Shown here piece by piece: positions 1 to 10,652 of a stretch of DNA of 53,152 nucleotides. The DNA is from Nephromyces sp. MM_2019. Lineage: Eukaryota > Apicomplexa > Aconoidasida > Nephromycida. Position numbers and translations under genes: made by a program. How positions within the stretch are numbered: position 1 is the stretch's first letter; every line of letters starts with the position of its first letter. The notes beneath the pieces were generated by a model. That model saw only the letters and a list, made by a program, of their open reading frames with translations, was not told the origin of the DNA and ran no database searches. The stretch spans positions 10,944 to 64,095 of the forward strand of contig JADHZB010001885.1 of the NCBI GenBank assembly GCA_015657535.1, given 5' to 3'.

Positions 1-82
<82 letters not shown>

Positions 83-102
83 ACACACACATACATACAC
101 AC

Positions 103-133
<31 letters not shown>

Positions 134-280
134 CATACACACACACATACACACACACAACACACATACACAAACAACACACACACACACACACACATAC
201 ACACACACAACACACATACACAAACAACACACACATACACACATACACACACACACACACTTACACACACACACACTTAC
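1..280 (-). repeat. CA/TG microsatellite in the first intron of the PSTK-like gene (partial)
   Basis: The plus strand is almost pure CA with scattered ACATAC and ACAAACA variants. Read on the minus strand, a perfect donor GTAAGT lies at 280-275 and the intron continues as TG repeat to the window edge. The acceptor and later exons lie outside the window. The few residues that read on past 280 (Lys-Cys-Val-Cys-Val) are therefore probably intron read-through. Confidence 0.75.
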
Positions 281-2612
281 ACATTTGTGCTAATTTAAAA
301 AATTTTTTTCTCATTGATTTCATATGAAATGTATCTTCAACAACAATTATATATCGTTTTGGTTGATTTTCAGTGTAAATTTGTTTAATTTTATTTTGCA
401 CATTTAATAGGATTTGTTTACGAGCGCCTTTCCATTCTAAGCTATCAAATTTACTATTTGGATGTTTTAATAATTCATCCACAGAGTACACATAGGGTGA
501 TGTGTAAGGTGTGTGTGTAGGTATATATGATTGTTGTGTAGGGTTAGGTGAGTGATTTTGTGTAGGTGTGTGTGTGGAGGGTTGAGGTAATGGATGTGTG
601 TAATTGTGTGTGTGTTGATGTGTATGACCAGAAGTATGTGGATGTATATCATTATGTGTGTGAGGTTGATTTGATGTATGTGTAAGATCTTGTGTATGTG
701 AGTGTGTAAGGTTATGTGTACCATTGTGTGTATAAGGTTGTGTATGATTTAATTTTATGTGTGTAGGAGAGGAGGATTCATGTATACCTTGGGTTGTTTG
801 TATATGATTCATATGTATATGTGGTGCTGTTTGATGGTGTGTGTGTGTATGTTTGTGTATGTGAATATTTGTCTGTGTAGGTTGATGTATAAATGTGTGT
901 GTATTGTGTGTATAATGAGGTTCTGTGTTGAAGTTTTGAGTATGTATAGGGCTTGTTAGATTAGGATTGTGTGTAAAGTTAGGTTCAATAGGCTTATGAT
1001 TGGTTTCAGAGTGTATAGGATTAGATTGATGTGTAAGTGTGTTAGATCGATTAGATAAGTTGTGTGTAAGGTTTGGGTGATTTTCAACATGTGTGAATTT
1101 GTTATAACTAGGTGTGTGTATGTGTGTAGTTGGATGTGAGTAATATAAATCTGCTATGGGTGATGTGTGTGGAGGTCTATATAATAATTGTGTAGGTATA
1201 ATATATGGGGGTGAAAATAATGAATGTGTGTAGATTGGAGGTGTACTTGGTGTAGAGTTATAATAATGAATGTGTTGGAGTGATGAATTTTGTGAGTAAA
1301 AATGTTGTGGGCTCATATATGAAGATGGGTGTGTGTATGAATGTGTGTGTGTATTTATTGTATTTTGGTTATGAGGTGTGTTACTCATTGGTGTGTATGT
1401 ATTAGCTGCTTGATGATGATTATTTGCAGTATTTTGTTTTTCAAGAGGTGTGAAATTTGGTGTAGAACAATATGTATCAGTATAAGTAGGTGTGTGTGAA
1501 GGTGTAATAGCAGTTTTAATAAAATTTGAGTGTGTGTGTGTACTTTGATATGAATATTCATAGGGAGATTGTTGAGGTGTGTTGTTGTTGTATTTATGTG
1601 GTCTCTCCAAATGTGTATCATTTGATTTATCTATTAATGTATTTTGTGTGTAAAATGAGATATGATTTGGTTTATAGGTGCCATTAGGTGTGTGTGTATC
1701 AGCCTCAGCATCTGTTTCAATTTCATGTGTAGTTTGTGTGTGTTGATTAAGTTGGTTTTCAGGATAGCCATGTGTGTGTGTAGATATGTTTTTTACATCC
1801 TGTGTGGTATTATTGTATGTAGTTTGTGTAATAGGTGTGTTGGGCATAGTTTGTAAATTCATTACTACATTGTGTGTTTGTGTGTGTGTATATGGAATTC
1901 CAGGTGTATTATGTGTATGATTAAATGTGTGTGTATATGTATTATTGTGTTGTTGATCAATTTGGTCATATGTATGATGATGTGTATGTGGTATTGTATT
2001 CGAGTGTGTATTCATTTTCTTAGTATATGATTGTGTGTGTGGTATAGGGTGTGTGTGTGTTTGTCCCATATTATAATTCTTGTAATCAGAGTGTGTAGAA
2101 TTTTGAATAGTACACTGATCAATTGAGTGTGGTATGTGTGTATTTGGTGAGGGTAGCAATGTGTGTAAGGGTAGATTATTTTCAATAGATTGTGTAGACT
2201 CCATATGATGATGTGTGTATGGGATTTGTGGGCAAGGTGTGTGTAACTGTTCATTCTTGAATGGTGGATAGTGTGTGTGTAATGGTTCACTATAAAATGG
2301 TTCATAGTGTGTAGGTAGATAACAATGTTGATTATAGGCTATACTAGGTGTAAGCAATTCATATAATCTCATTACAAGTGTATTAAGGGCCTCATCTGAT
2401 GTGTCCAAAGATTGGGGGGAAATTAGGTGTGTGTACGTTTTGTATAAATTTTCCATGAGGGTGGGATTGTTTGTTAAACATTGAAAATGTGTGTGTAAAA
2501 GAGGAGAAAATTGAGGTAGGGTAAGGCCCTTACATAGGGTTGATTTTCCACTACCTGGAATTCCACAAACAAGTATTATACACACATTACACGGCTTTAC
2601 TTTTTTATTCAT
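281..2612 (-). CDS. PSTK: L-seryl-tRNA(Sec) kinase (PSTK)-like, exon 1, with a giant His/Thr-rich insertion; 3' part outside window
   Basis: PSTK phosphorylates Ser-tRNA(Sec), the step before SepSecS makes Sec-tRNA in eukaryotes and archaea. Residues 1-95 hold the P-loop GIPGSGKST at 17-25 after a hydrophobic strand. Residues from about 709 hold the family block, with a W-x-x-x-R segment and then IIVVEDTFHMKSMRKKFFKL, which matches the PSTK pattern hydrophobic-DD-x-F/Y-x-x-SMR-x-x-x-x-x-LA. One of the paired Asp residues is Glu here. Between the blocks lie about 600 residues dominated by His-Thr, Thr-His and Asn/Pro. They are encoded by imperfect CACA runs but stay open for about 1.8 kb. The exon ends in phase 1 at a GTAAGT donor at 280. 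The P-loop and SMR motifs are seen directly. PSTK identity is inferred from motif order. Another P-loop tRNA or nucleotide kinase is the main alternative. Confidence 0.75.
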
Positions 2613-2613
2613 A

Positions 2614-3220
2614 ATGTGTGTGTATATATATATATATGTGTGTGTATGTGTGTATGTTTATATGTGTGTGTGTATGTTTGTATGTGTGTATGTTTGTATG
2701 TGTATGTGTGTGTGTATGTTTGTATGTGTATGTGTGTGTGTATGTTTGTATGTGTATGTGTGTGTGTATGTTTGTATGTGTATGTGTGTATGTGTATGTG
2801 TGTGTGTATGTTTGTATGTGTATGTGTGTGTGTATGTGTATGTGTGTATGTTTGTATGTGTAAGTGTGTGTGTATGTTTGTATGTGTATGTGTGTATGAT
2901 TGTATGTGTATGTGTGTGTGTATGTTTGTATGTGTATGTGTGTATGTGTATGTGTGTGTGTATGTTTGTATGTGTATGTGTGTGTGTATGTTTGTATGTG
3001 TATGTGTGTGTGTATGTGTATGTGTGTATGTTTGTATGTGTGTGTGTATGTTTGTATGTGTATGTGTGTATGTTTGTATGTGTATGTGTGTATGTTTGTA
3101 TGTGTATGTGTGTATGTTTGTATGTTTGTATGTGTGTATGTTTGTATGTGTATGTGTGTATGTTTGTATGTGTATGTGTGTATGTTTGTATGTGTATGTG
3201 TGTGTGTATGTATGTGTATA
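2614..3220. repeat. TG/TATG/TTTG microsatellite tract directly upstream of the PSTK-like start
   Basis: About 600 bases of interleaved TGTG, TATG and TTTG words start two bases upstream of the PSTK start codon, so CA is the sense-strand sequence upstream of that gene. All three plus frames are open here because the words contain no stop codon. The resulting Cys/Val/Tyr-only ORFs are composition artefacts. Confidence 0.9.
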
Positions 3221-3454
3221 AGGGTTATGGGTGCATGAGAGTGGATTAAGGGTGAGTGTGTGTGTGTAATGGATTTGTGAATGGGAGGGGTAAGGGTATG
3301 TGTGTGTGTGTGGAATGGTAGGATTGGGATGAGTATGTGTGTGTGTGTGTAAAGGGTAAGAGGGTGGGTGGATGCTTACAAATGGTTATGTAGATATTCA
3401 AGTATGTATTTTTTAGTATGAGTAAATAATGGTGCATGTTGTGTGAGGTTAGGT

Positions 3455-3672
3455 GTGTGTGTGTGTATGGGTATACTATGTGTGTGTGTGTGTATGGGTA
3501 TACTATGTGTGTGTGTGTGTATGGGTATACTATGTGTGTGTGTGTGTATGGGTATATCTATGTGTGTGTGTGTGTATGGGTATGGGTATATCTATGTGTG
3601 TGTGTGTGTATGGGTATGGGTATATCTATGTGTGTGTGTGTGTATGGGTATATCTATGTGTGTGTGTGTGTA
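3455..3672. repeat. 27-bp minisatellite (TATGGGTATAC plus a TG run)
   Basis: The word TATGGG recurs at 3466, 3493 and 3520, a constant 27-base spacing. Later copies carry extra TATGGG words and ATATCTATG in place of ATACTATG. The period is divisible by three, so frames stay open as a nine-residue repeat, but nothing suggests it is translated. Confidence 0.85.
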
Positions 3673-5670
3673 TGAGTGAATTTCCTTGGGTAGATAATCT
3701 GTTATTGATTTGTACTATGAATAGGAGAAGTACGTGTACTTCTGGAGAACATATACAAATTTTATAATGTGTGCATTTATCTGTGTTTATGTGTAGTTAT
3801 GTATGTGTGTATAGATTTATATGTGTGTGTGTGTAATAAGTTTAATGTAATTAAAATGTTTTAAAAATGTGAAAAGCCTTTGAAATAAAAGCGTTAAGTG
3901 TTTGGAAATTCAAAATATAATAAAATATTAGTTAGAATAAGTTCAAAAGAGTTTAACTGTGTGTGTAGATAGGGCTTAATGTGTGTGTGTGTGTAAGCCA
4001 AAGGATCCATATTTCCAAGCTTTCCAACCAATTAAATTGGTCTATAAATGTATATATAGATATGTGTATATGTGTATGTATGTATGTATGTATATGTATG
4101 TGTGTGTGAATATGTGTGTGTGTGTGTGAATATGTGTGTATGTGTGTATGCGTGTGTGTGTGTGTGAATATGTGTGTATGAATGTATGTATGTATGTGTA
4201 TGTGTGTATGTGTGTGTGTGTGTGTGTGAATATGTGTATGCGTGTGTGTGTGTATGTATGTATGTGTATGTGTGTATGTGTATGTGTGTATGTGTGTGTG
4301 TGTGTGTGTGAATATGTGTGTATGTGTGTATGTGTGTATGCGTGTGTGTGTGTGTGTGTATATGTGTGTATGTGTGTATGCGTGTGTGTGTGTGTGAATA
4401 TGTGTATGTGTGTGTATTTGTGTATAAATTATATGTGTAGCTGTGTGTAAGGTTGTGGTTTATGTATAGGTATTTGGATCTATGTGTTTGTAGATGTGTG
4501 TGTATAAGGTGATATATGTATGTGTGTAGAATTATCTAAATTGCATGTGTTAACTAATGCATGTATGTTAAAGCTGTGATTGTGTGTGTGGTTATGTATG
4601 TGTGTGGTGATTAAATAAAGTATTTATTACTCGGTTCAATATCTTGGATTTTGAGTAATCGGGATCATATTAGAGTAAATCATTTTTGTTTATATTAATT
4701 TGTTTATATATACATTTATAGATATATATATATGTGTGTGTGTAATAATAGTTTGAAGTACTCATACATGTGTATAGATAGGGAGTATGCCCGTAGGTAA
4801 AGGGGTGAGTGAAATTGTTTGGGTGTGTGTATATAGTTGTGTGTGTATGGGAGTTTTGTACATGAAAGTGTGGGTTTATATGTGTGTGTATAATTTGTAT
4901 GTGTAAATGCTTTTTTTTTATTATATCTGTGTAATTTTTGTATGCTTTTGTATGTGTTGTGTGTGTGTGTGTATGTGTGGATGAATATGTGGGTATGTAT
5001 ATGTATGTGTGTGGGTGTATATATGTATATGCGACAAGATATGTTGATGTGGATATATAGGGAAATCTTAGCCTAGGGTGATTATTGTTGTATATATAAT
5101 TATTTATAAAAGAGCTTTGTGTTTTAGGATATATATGTGTGTATATATATGTGTGCGTGTGTGTGTAGTGTTGAGTGTGTGCGTGTATGTAGTGTGTGTG
5201 TGTGCGTGTGTGTAGTGTGTGTGTGTGTGTGTGCGTGTGTGTAGTGTGTGTGTGTGTGTGCACAAGTGTGAATGTTGAATTCAGGGGGAATTGTGTATAG
5301 TCTCACATATATATAATCAATTTAGGGTATGTACATATGATAATAATTAGGGATGAAAAGAGGTTGTGAGATATGTGTGTAGTTATGTGTAGATGTGTGT
5401 GTAGGATTTTATATAATTACGAAGGGATTTGTTACGTAATGTGTGTAAAGTATCTGATGTGTGTGTGTATATGTATAAACGTTCAAAGTGTATCATATTT
5501 ATCAAATTAGATCAAAAATTGTGGTTAATTATTGTGTGTGTATGTTTTGCTATTAAATTGTATCCAATGTGTAAAAGTATTTGAAAAAGACAAATTTTTC
5601 AATGTTTATGTGTGTAATAAACTATAAAAAATATATTTATCATGTGTGTAGGTTTATGGTATAATTAAGT

Positions 5671-5688
5671 TATATATATACAAATATA

Positions 5689-5728
<40 letters not shown>
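5671..5728. repeat. (TA)n microsatellite
   Basis: A near-continuous AT dinucleotide run with one CAA and one CA interruption. It is the largest TA run in the spacer between the PSTK-like and PSMA5 genes. Confidence 0.9.
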
Positions 5729-5730
<2 letters not shown>

Positions 5731-5839
5731 GGCTATTAAGTGTGTGTCAGTAAATGAGGTAATAATTTACAAATGGGTATGTGTGTGTGTTTAAGTGTGT
5801 GCATTATATATCACCAGTGTGTGTGTATGCTTGTGTGGG

Positions 5840-5873
<34 letters not shown>

Positions 5874-6879
5874 TATATGTGTGTAAATTATGTACATGTG
5901 TGTGGATTGTGTGCATAAATTGTGTTTTAGAGTTATATGTGTGAATTGTGTATATGTTTGTTGGTTTATACAAATCCTGTTTTTGGCTTATGTGTGTATG
6001 AATTATGTCTAAGTAATTGTTATGTGTGCGTTTGTTAGTTACGTGTGTATGTTTGAATTGTGTGTGTATATGAAGTTTAACTACTTGCAAACTTTGAGTG
6101 TGTATGTGTTGTGTGTTTGGGTAGTTTATGTGTAAGTGGATTGTATTAGCATAGTACGTATGTTTATTATGCGTGTATTTATAATTTATGTGTGTGTGTA
6201 ATTTGTAGGTGTTTGTGTATTTGTAATATATATATGTATATATATACCTGTGTTATGTGTGTGTAGGGTGAGATGTGTGTAGAGGGTGAGTTGTGGATAA
6301 ATTCAGCGAGCTAGTTGTAAGTGTGTAAATATTCGTGTGTGTGTGTGTGTGCGAAATTTACAATTGTTAGTAGCAAATTTTTGTATTAAACTTATAATTA
6401 TTTATTAGCTGTGAGAGTGCTTGTGTAATAATTTAATAATAAATTATGTTTCTATTATATATGTGTGTGTGTAATTTACAAAGTTTACTATGAATATGTG
6501 CATGCATATATTTATACATGTGTGTGTGTTTTTAAGTATGTATGTACGTATGTGTGTGTGTGTAAGTTTGTGCTTGTGTGTTTATAAGTTTGTGCTTGTG
6601 TATATGTGTGTGTTGTACGTGTAAGCATGTGAATTTATGTGTGTACATGCAAGTGAGTAGGCCTGTATATGTGTGTGTTGGTCTGCTTTTGCTTATTCAT
6701 TTTTGTGTATTTATTTTTATGTCTAGTTTATATGTGTACATACACACATGTGTTTGTGTGTGTAATTGTCTGATATATCTATTAATTAAATGTTACATAT
6801 ATTTCACATGTGTATATATGAACTATCCATTTCCACGTATGTTTTATAATTGTAATAAATGCTTAATTTTATATAGGTA

Positions 6880-7219
6880 CACACACACATAAAAATTGAG
6901 CTTTAAATTCACTATTACCAAACTCTTTTTTTACACATATACAATTTTAAACACACATATAACCGTTTATAATTACTTTGATTATCTATTCCTCTTCACT
7001 TACCTATAAATCAATTTGACATCTAATTTGATATTTTTACACACTCTACACACTCCTCTCACTTACACTCTACACACTCCTCTCACTTACACTCTACACA
7101 CTTTACTCTTTATTTACACACACCAAAACACTCACTTTACTCTTTACTTACACACACACATACACACATACAAATACATCATTATATCCTCCCTTTAATT
7201 TTCAACCAAATTCACCAAC
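6880..7219 (+). promoter_or_regulatory. CA-rich upstream region of PSMA5
   Basis: Here the plus strand changes from TG-rich to CA-rich: ACACACACAT at 6880 and many ACAC words to 7170. It includes a tandem of the block CACTCCTCTCACTTACACT around 7045-7095. It lies directly upstream of the PSMA5 start, so it probably contains promoter and 5' UTR. The promoter role is inferred from position. The change of strand polarity is seen directly. Confidence 0.45.
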
Positions 7220-9225
7220 ATGTTCAGCACAAGGTATATAAGTCTTACTAACTATTTAGTTATTTTTATCTTTCATTGTCTATGTGTGTATGTGTGTGTT
7301 TGTGTGTGTTTGTGTGTGTATGTGTGTGTATGTGTGTGTATGTGTGTGTTTGTGTGTGTATGTGTGTGTTTGTGTGTGTATGTGTGTGTTTGTGTGTGTA
7401 TGTGTGTGTATGTGTGTGTTTGTGTGTGTATGTGTGTGTATGTGTGTGTGTTTATATATATGAATATCTACATGTCTATATGTGTGTGCGTATATGTTTT
7501 TGTGTGTGTGTGTGTTTAATGTGTATATGTGTCGGTATGTGTGTCGGTATTATGCACGTGCAAGAATACATATGTACATGTGTGTGTGTATATGTTTACA
7601 TGTGTGTGTGTATATGTTTACATGTGTGTGTGTATATGTGTACATGTGTGTGTGTATATGTGTACACGTGTGTGTGTATGTGCACATATGATTGTATATG
7701 CATATGTTGTACATGAGTATATATGTATGTGTGCTTTTAAAACACATGCAATGTACAGTTCCTTTATTTATTTTAATTGTGTAAGAGGTACCTCTTTACA
7801 ATGCACACATGAGACACTCTCACACACTATATTAATTACACACATTTTATTTACAGAAATGAATATGAAAGGAATGTAAATAGTTTCTCACCAGAGGGGC
7901 GTCTATTCCAAGTGGAATATGCATTAAGCGCTATTAAGGTATACTATTGTTAATACATACACACAAACACACACACATACATGGCTACAGTTAAAACACA
8001 CTAACTCAACATACACACTCAATACACAATCACACTCAATACACAATCACACTCAATACCCACACACACTCAATACCCACACACACTCAATAACCACACA
8101 CACTCAATAACCACACACACTCAATACACACACACATCCTACACACCTTCAATACACACACACACAATATACACACACCCTACACATACACACATTACAC
8201 ACACACACAATATACACACATACATATTTACAGTTAGGAAGTACAGCTGTGGGTATACAGTGTCAAGACGGTGTAGTTTTGGCCTCAGAAAGGCGTGCAG
8301 GTTCACCCCTTTTGGAATTCGACTCTGTTGAGAAAATGATGGAAATTGACTCACACATTGGGTGTGCAATGAGTGGATTAATGGCTGATGCAAGGTGTGT
8401 ATAGCTTGTGTGTGTGTGTAGTGTGTGTGTATGTGTGTAGTGTGTGTGTGTGTAGTGTGTGTGTGTGTAGTGTGTGTGTGTGTAGTGTGTGTGTGAATGT
8501 AGTGTGTGTATGTGTATGTAGTGTGTGTATGTGTATGTAGTGTGTGTATATGTAGTGTGTGTCTGTATATGTAGTGTGTGTCTGTATATGTAGTGTGTGT
8601 GTGTATATATTGTGTGTGTGTGTATGCACTGTGTGTGTGTGTATATGTAGTGTGTGTGTGTGTATATAGTGTGTGTGTGTGTATATAGTGTGTGTGTGTG
8701 TAGTGTTTGTAGTATATATATATATATATATATATATATTATGAGTAGGTGGTGATTATAGGTGTGTGTGTTTTATATACGTTTATCAAATATGTTTTAA
8801 AACATGTGTGTATATGTTATATCAATATTATATTATTTTCAGGACGTTAATAGATCACGCACGTGTAGAGTGTGCAAATCACTTTTTTAACTACGATGAA
8901 GGAATGAACATTTCATCGTGTGTAGATGCTATTGCATCCATGGCCTTGGAATTTTCTGGTAAATTACACACACTTGAGAATATCTCTATTTCGATAGACT
9001 AGCCTTGTACACACAACACAATTACTTATAGTATTTCTATGATGTGTATATAAACGAGATTTTTTTGAGATATATTTCTATATCAAATATGTGTAATATG
9101 TAGTGTGTGTTCCCTGTTGCTTATATTTCTGATACATCTTATATTTCATATAATCTACTCATTTGGGATTGAGAGTATTTATTTGTAGAAAATTGAGGTG
9201 TATTCGTGTACCATTTATTTAAATA

Positions 9226-9263
<38 letters not shown>

Positions 9264-10107
9264 TATACACACTATATAGTTATAGTGATATGATCTAAAT
9301 CTCATTTATTAGTATATTTTTAGAATGAACACATTTCAGTTTTGAATTATTTAATTACCATATTTATTTAATTTATATATATTTCTAATGTGTTGCCTAC
9401 ACACCCTAATATATCATTACTCGAATTTACATGTGTGTGTATAATTGATTTATTTATATTTTAGACACAAGTGACGGTAAAAAAAAGAAAACAATGAGTA
9501 GACCATTCGGTGTAGCTTTACTTGTGGCTGGTGTTGATGTGACTGGGCCTAGTTTATGGTGTACAGACCCATCAGGTTAATTAATTACTTAAATTTATTT
9601 TTATGTTAAAGGGGAAATAATAATTTACATTGTATTTTTAACATGACTTTGATCATTTTTATCCCTAATATATTTATTATACACAATATTAGCTAGATGA
9701 GATGATTCTATTTTCAGTGTTACAATATAAATCAGATAATTTTATAACCACTCTTTTTAATGCACACACTTGATATAAACTAAAATATTCATTTTTATTT
9801 TCTATAACATATAAATATATCAGGTACAAACACTAAATATCTAGCTGCAGCAATTGGCTCAGCACAAGAAGGGGCTGAAAGTATGTTACAAGAGCAATAT
9901 AATCAATCCATGGAATTCAATGGTAAATTAATTTGATATTTTACACACTATAACTCTAATAAACACTAGAGATATTTATATCTTTTCCTCGATATTTTAT
10001 CACACACACACACTCGAATATATATATATATATATGTATATATAATAACATATGGATTCACTTAGATATCTATAATAACTTCTGCACGGATACATACGTA
10101 CATATAC

Positions 10108-10153
<46 letters not shown>

Positions 10154-10652
10154 AAAATACACACAAGCTCATATCACTACAAGCATTCATATAATCTTAA
10201 AATGATTTCATTTACATATTTACACATTTTATGAAAATAGAAATTGAGGATCTGGCCTTGGTTGTACTAAGACAAGTTATGGAAGAGAAATTAAGTTCTT
10301 CTAACGTTGAATTATCTGCAGTCAAATGCTCAGACAAGAAGTACGTATATATATATGTTGATAATTTAATAATTTAAATATTTGTACTTATTAATAGTAC
10401 TTTATTTATTTTACATTTCTCGAAGTTTATCTTGTTTGTATATGTGTGTATTCTAGCTATTTATACATCTCAAACATATTATAAAACAATCATTCGATAA
10501 ATTTTAAATATACATCAATATATATTTTATATCCAAATCTCATTAGATATAAAAAATATACACAAGAACAAATCCAGGAAATTATTGATCGCCTACCTTC
10601 ACCAACTGTACCCACTGCAACTGACCTTAACCCAACCTCTAACAACAGATGA
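7220..10652 (+). CDS. PSMA5: 20S proteasome subunit alpha type-5 (8 exons)
   Basis: Alpha-ring subunit of the 20S proteasome core, cytosol and nucleus. Exons: 7220-7233, 7857-7938, 8234-8394, 8843-8958, 9465-9575, 9824-9922, 10241-10340, 10547-10652; total 789 nt, 262 aa. The start [19 protein letters not shown] and the following [18 protein letters not shown] are the alpha-subunit signature. The stretches [41 protein letters not shown] and [11 protein letters not shown] follow alpha-5 order. The first coding exon is only 14 nt and is followed by a 623-nt intron of TG repeats. Oddities are a Lys-rich DGKKKKT insert near residue 128 before MSRPFG and a Pro/Thr/Asn-rich C-terminal tail longer than the roughly 241-aa human protein. 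Identity is very secure. Confidence 0.97.
7281..7716. repeat. TG microsatellite in PSMA5 intron 1
   Basis: Runs of TGTGTGTA and TGTGTGTT begin about 50 bases after the donor at 7234. Near 7570-7680 there are four copies of a 24-base unit containing TATATGTTTACATG. The acceptor side of the same intron (about 7795-7850) is instead ACAC-rich. Confidence 0.9.
7957..8230. repeat. CA microsatellite filling PSMA5 intron 2
   Basis: Intron 2 (7939-8233) is CA repeat over most of its length, with a tandem block of about 18 bases built on ACACTCAATA between 8015 and 8135. No AG occurs in the last 60 bases before the acceptor CAG at 8231-8233. Confidence 0.9.
8395..8740. repeat. TG microsatellite starting at the donor of PSMA5 intron 3
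   Basis: The donor itself is part of the repeat (GTGTGTATAG at 8395). TG runs punctuated by TAG and TATG continue to about 8705, followed by a (TA)n run at 8712-8740. Sense polarity is opposite to that of intron 2, on the other side of exon 3. Confidence 0.9.
9227..9256. repeat. (TA)n microsatellite in PSMA5 intron 4
   Basis: Uninterrupted AT dinucleotides of about 30 bases in the intron between exons 4 and 5. Confidence 0.9.
10098..10151. repeat. Compound (TA)n(GA)n microsatellite in PSMA5 intron 6
   Basis: A TA run passes directly into about ten GA units. GA repeats occur nowhere else in the window at this length. Confidence 0.9.

Larger units (their letters stand above)
3221..6785. other. 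Divergent intergenic spacer, plus strand TG-rich; no gene seen
   Basis: The spacer lies between the divergent PSTK-like and PSMA5 genes. The plus strand is full of TG runs (for example 4081-4430, 5145-5265, 5838-5870) separated by short AT-rich stretches. A few non-repetitive islands (3680-3770, 3995-4045, 4620-4680, 5030-5110) contain no convincing exon on either strand. I see no tRNA-like cloverleaf. Confidence 0.6.

Noticed and set aside
1..280. Telomere or subtelomere
   Set aside because: The repeat is (CA)n, not a TTTAGGG/TTAGGG-type telomere unit, and it continues as the intron of a gene.
2614..3249. Long plus-strand ORFs (up to 211 codons) of Cys/Val/Tyr/Met only
   Set aside because: TG/TATG repeats contain no stop codon in any frame; all three frames are open at once, so this is composition and not coding.
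4136..4450. 104-codon Cys/Val-rich plus ORF
   Set aside because: Pure TG-repeat artefact in a spacer, with no non-repetitive core.
4670..5263. 197-codon minus ORF rich in His/Thr
   Set aside because: Unlike the PSTK exon it has no recognisable domain at either end, and most of its length is simple CACA or AT-rich sequence.
6578..6892. 104-aa hydrophobic ORF upstream of PSMA5
   Set aside because: Built from TG runs and AT-rich sequence, with no motif or splice partner. It looks like spacer.
7276..7716. 146-codon ORF after PSMA5 exon 1
   Set aside because: Lies wholly inside intron 1; splicing 7233 to 7857 restores the exact proteasome N-terminus.
8378..8629. Minus-strand His/Thr ORF
   Set aside because: It is the reverse of the TG tract in PSMA5 intron 3.
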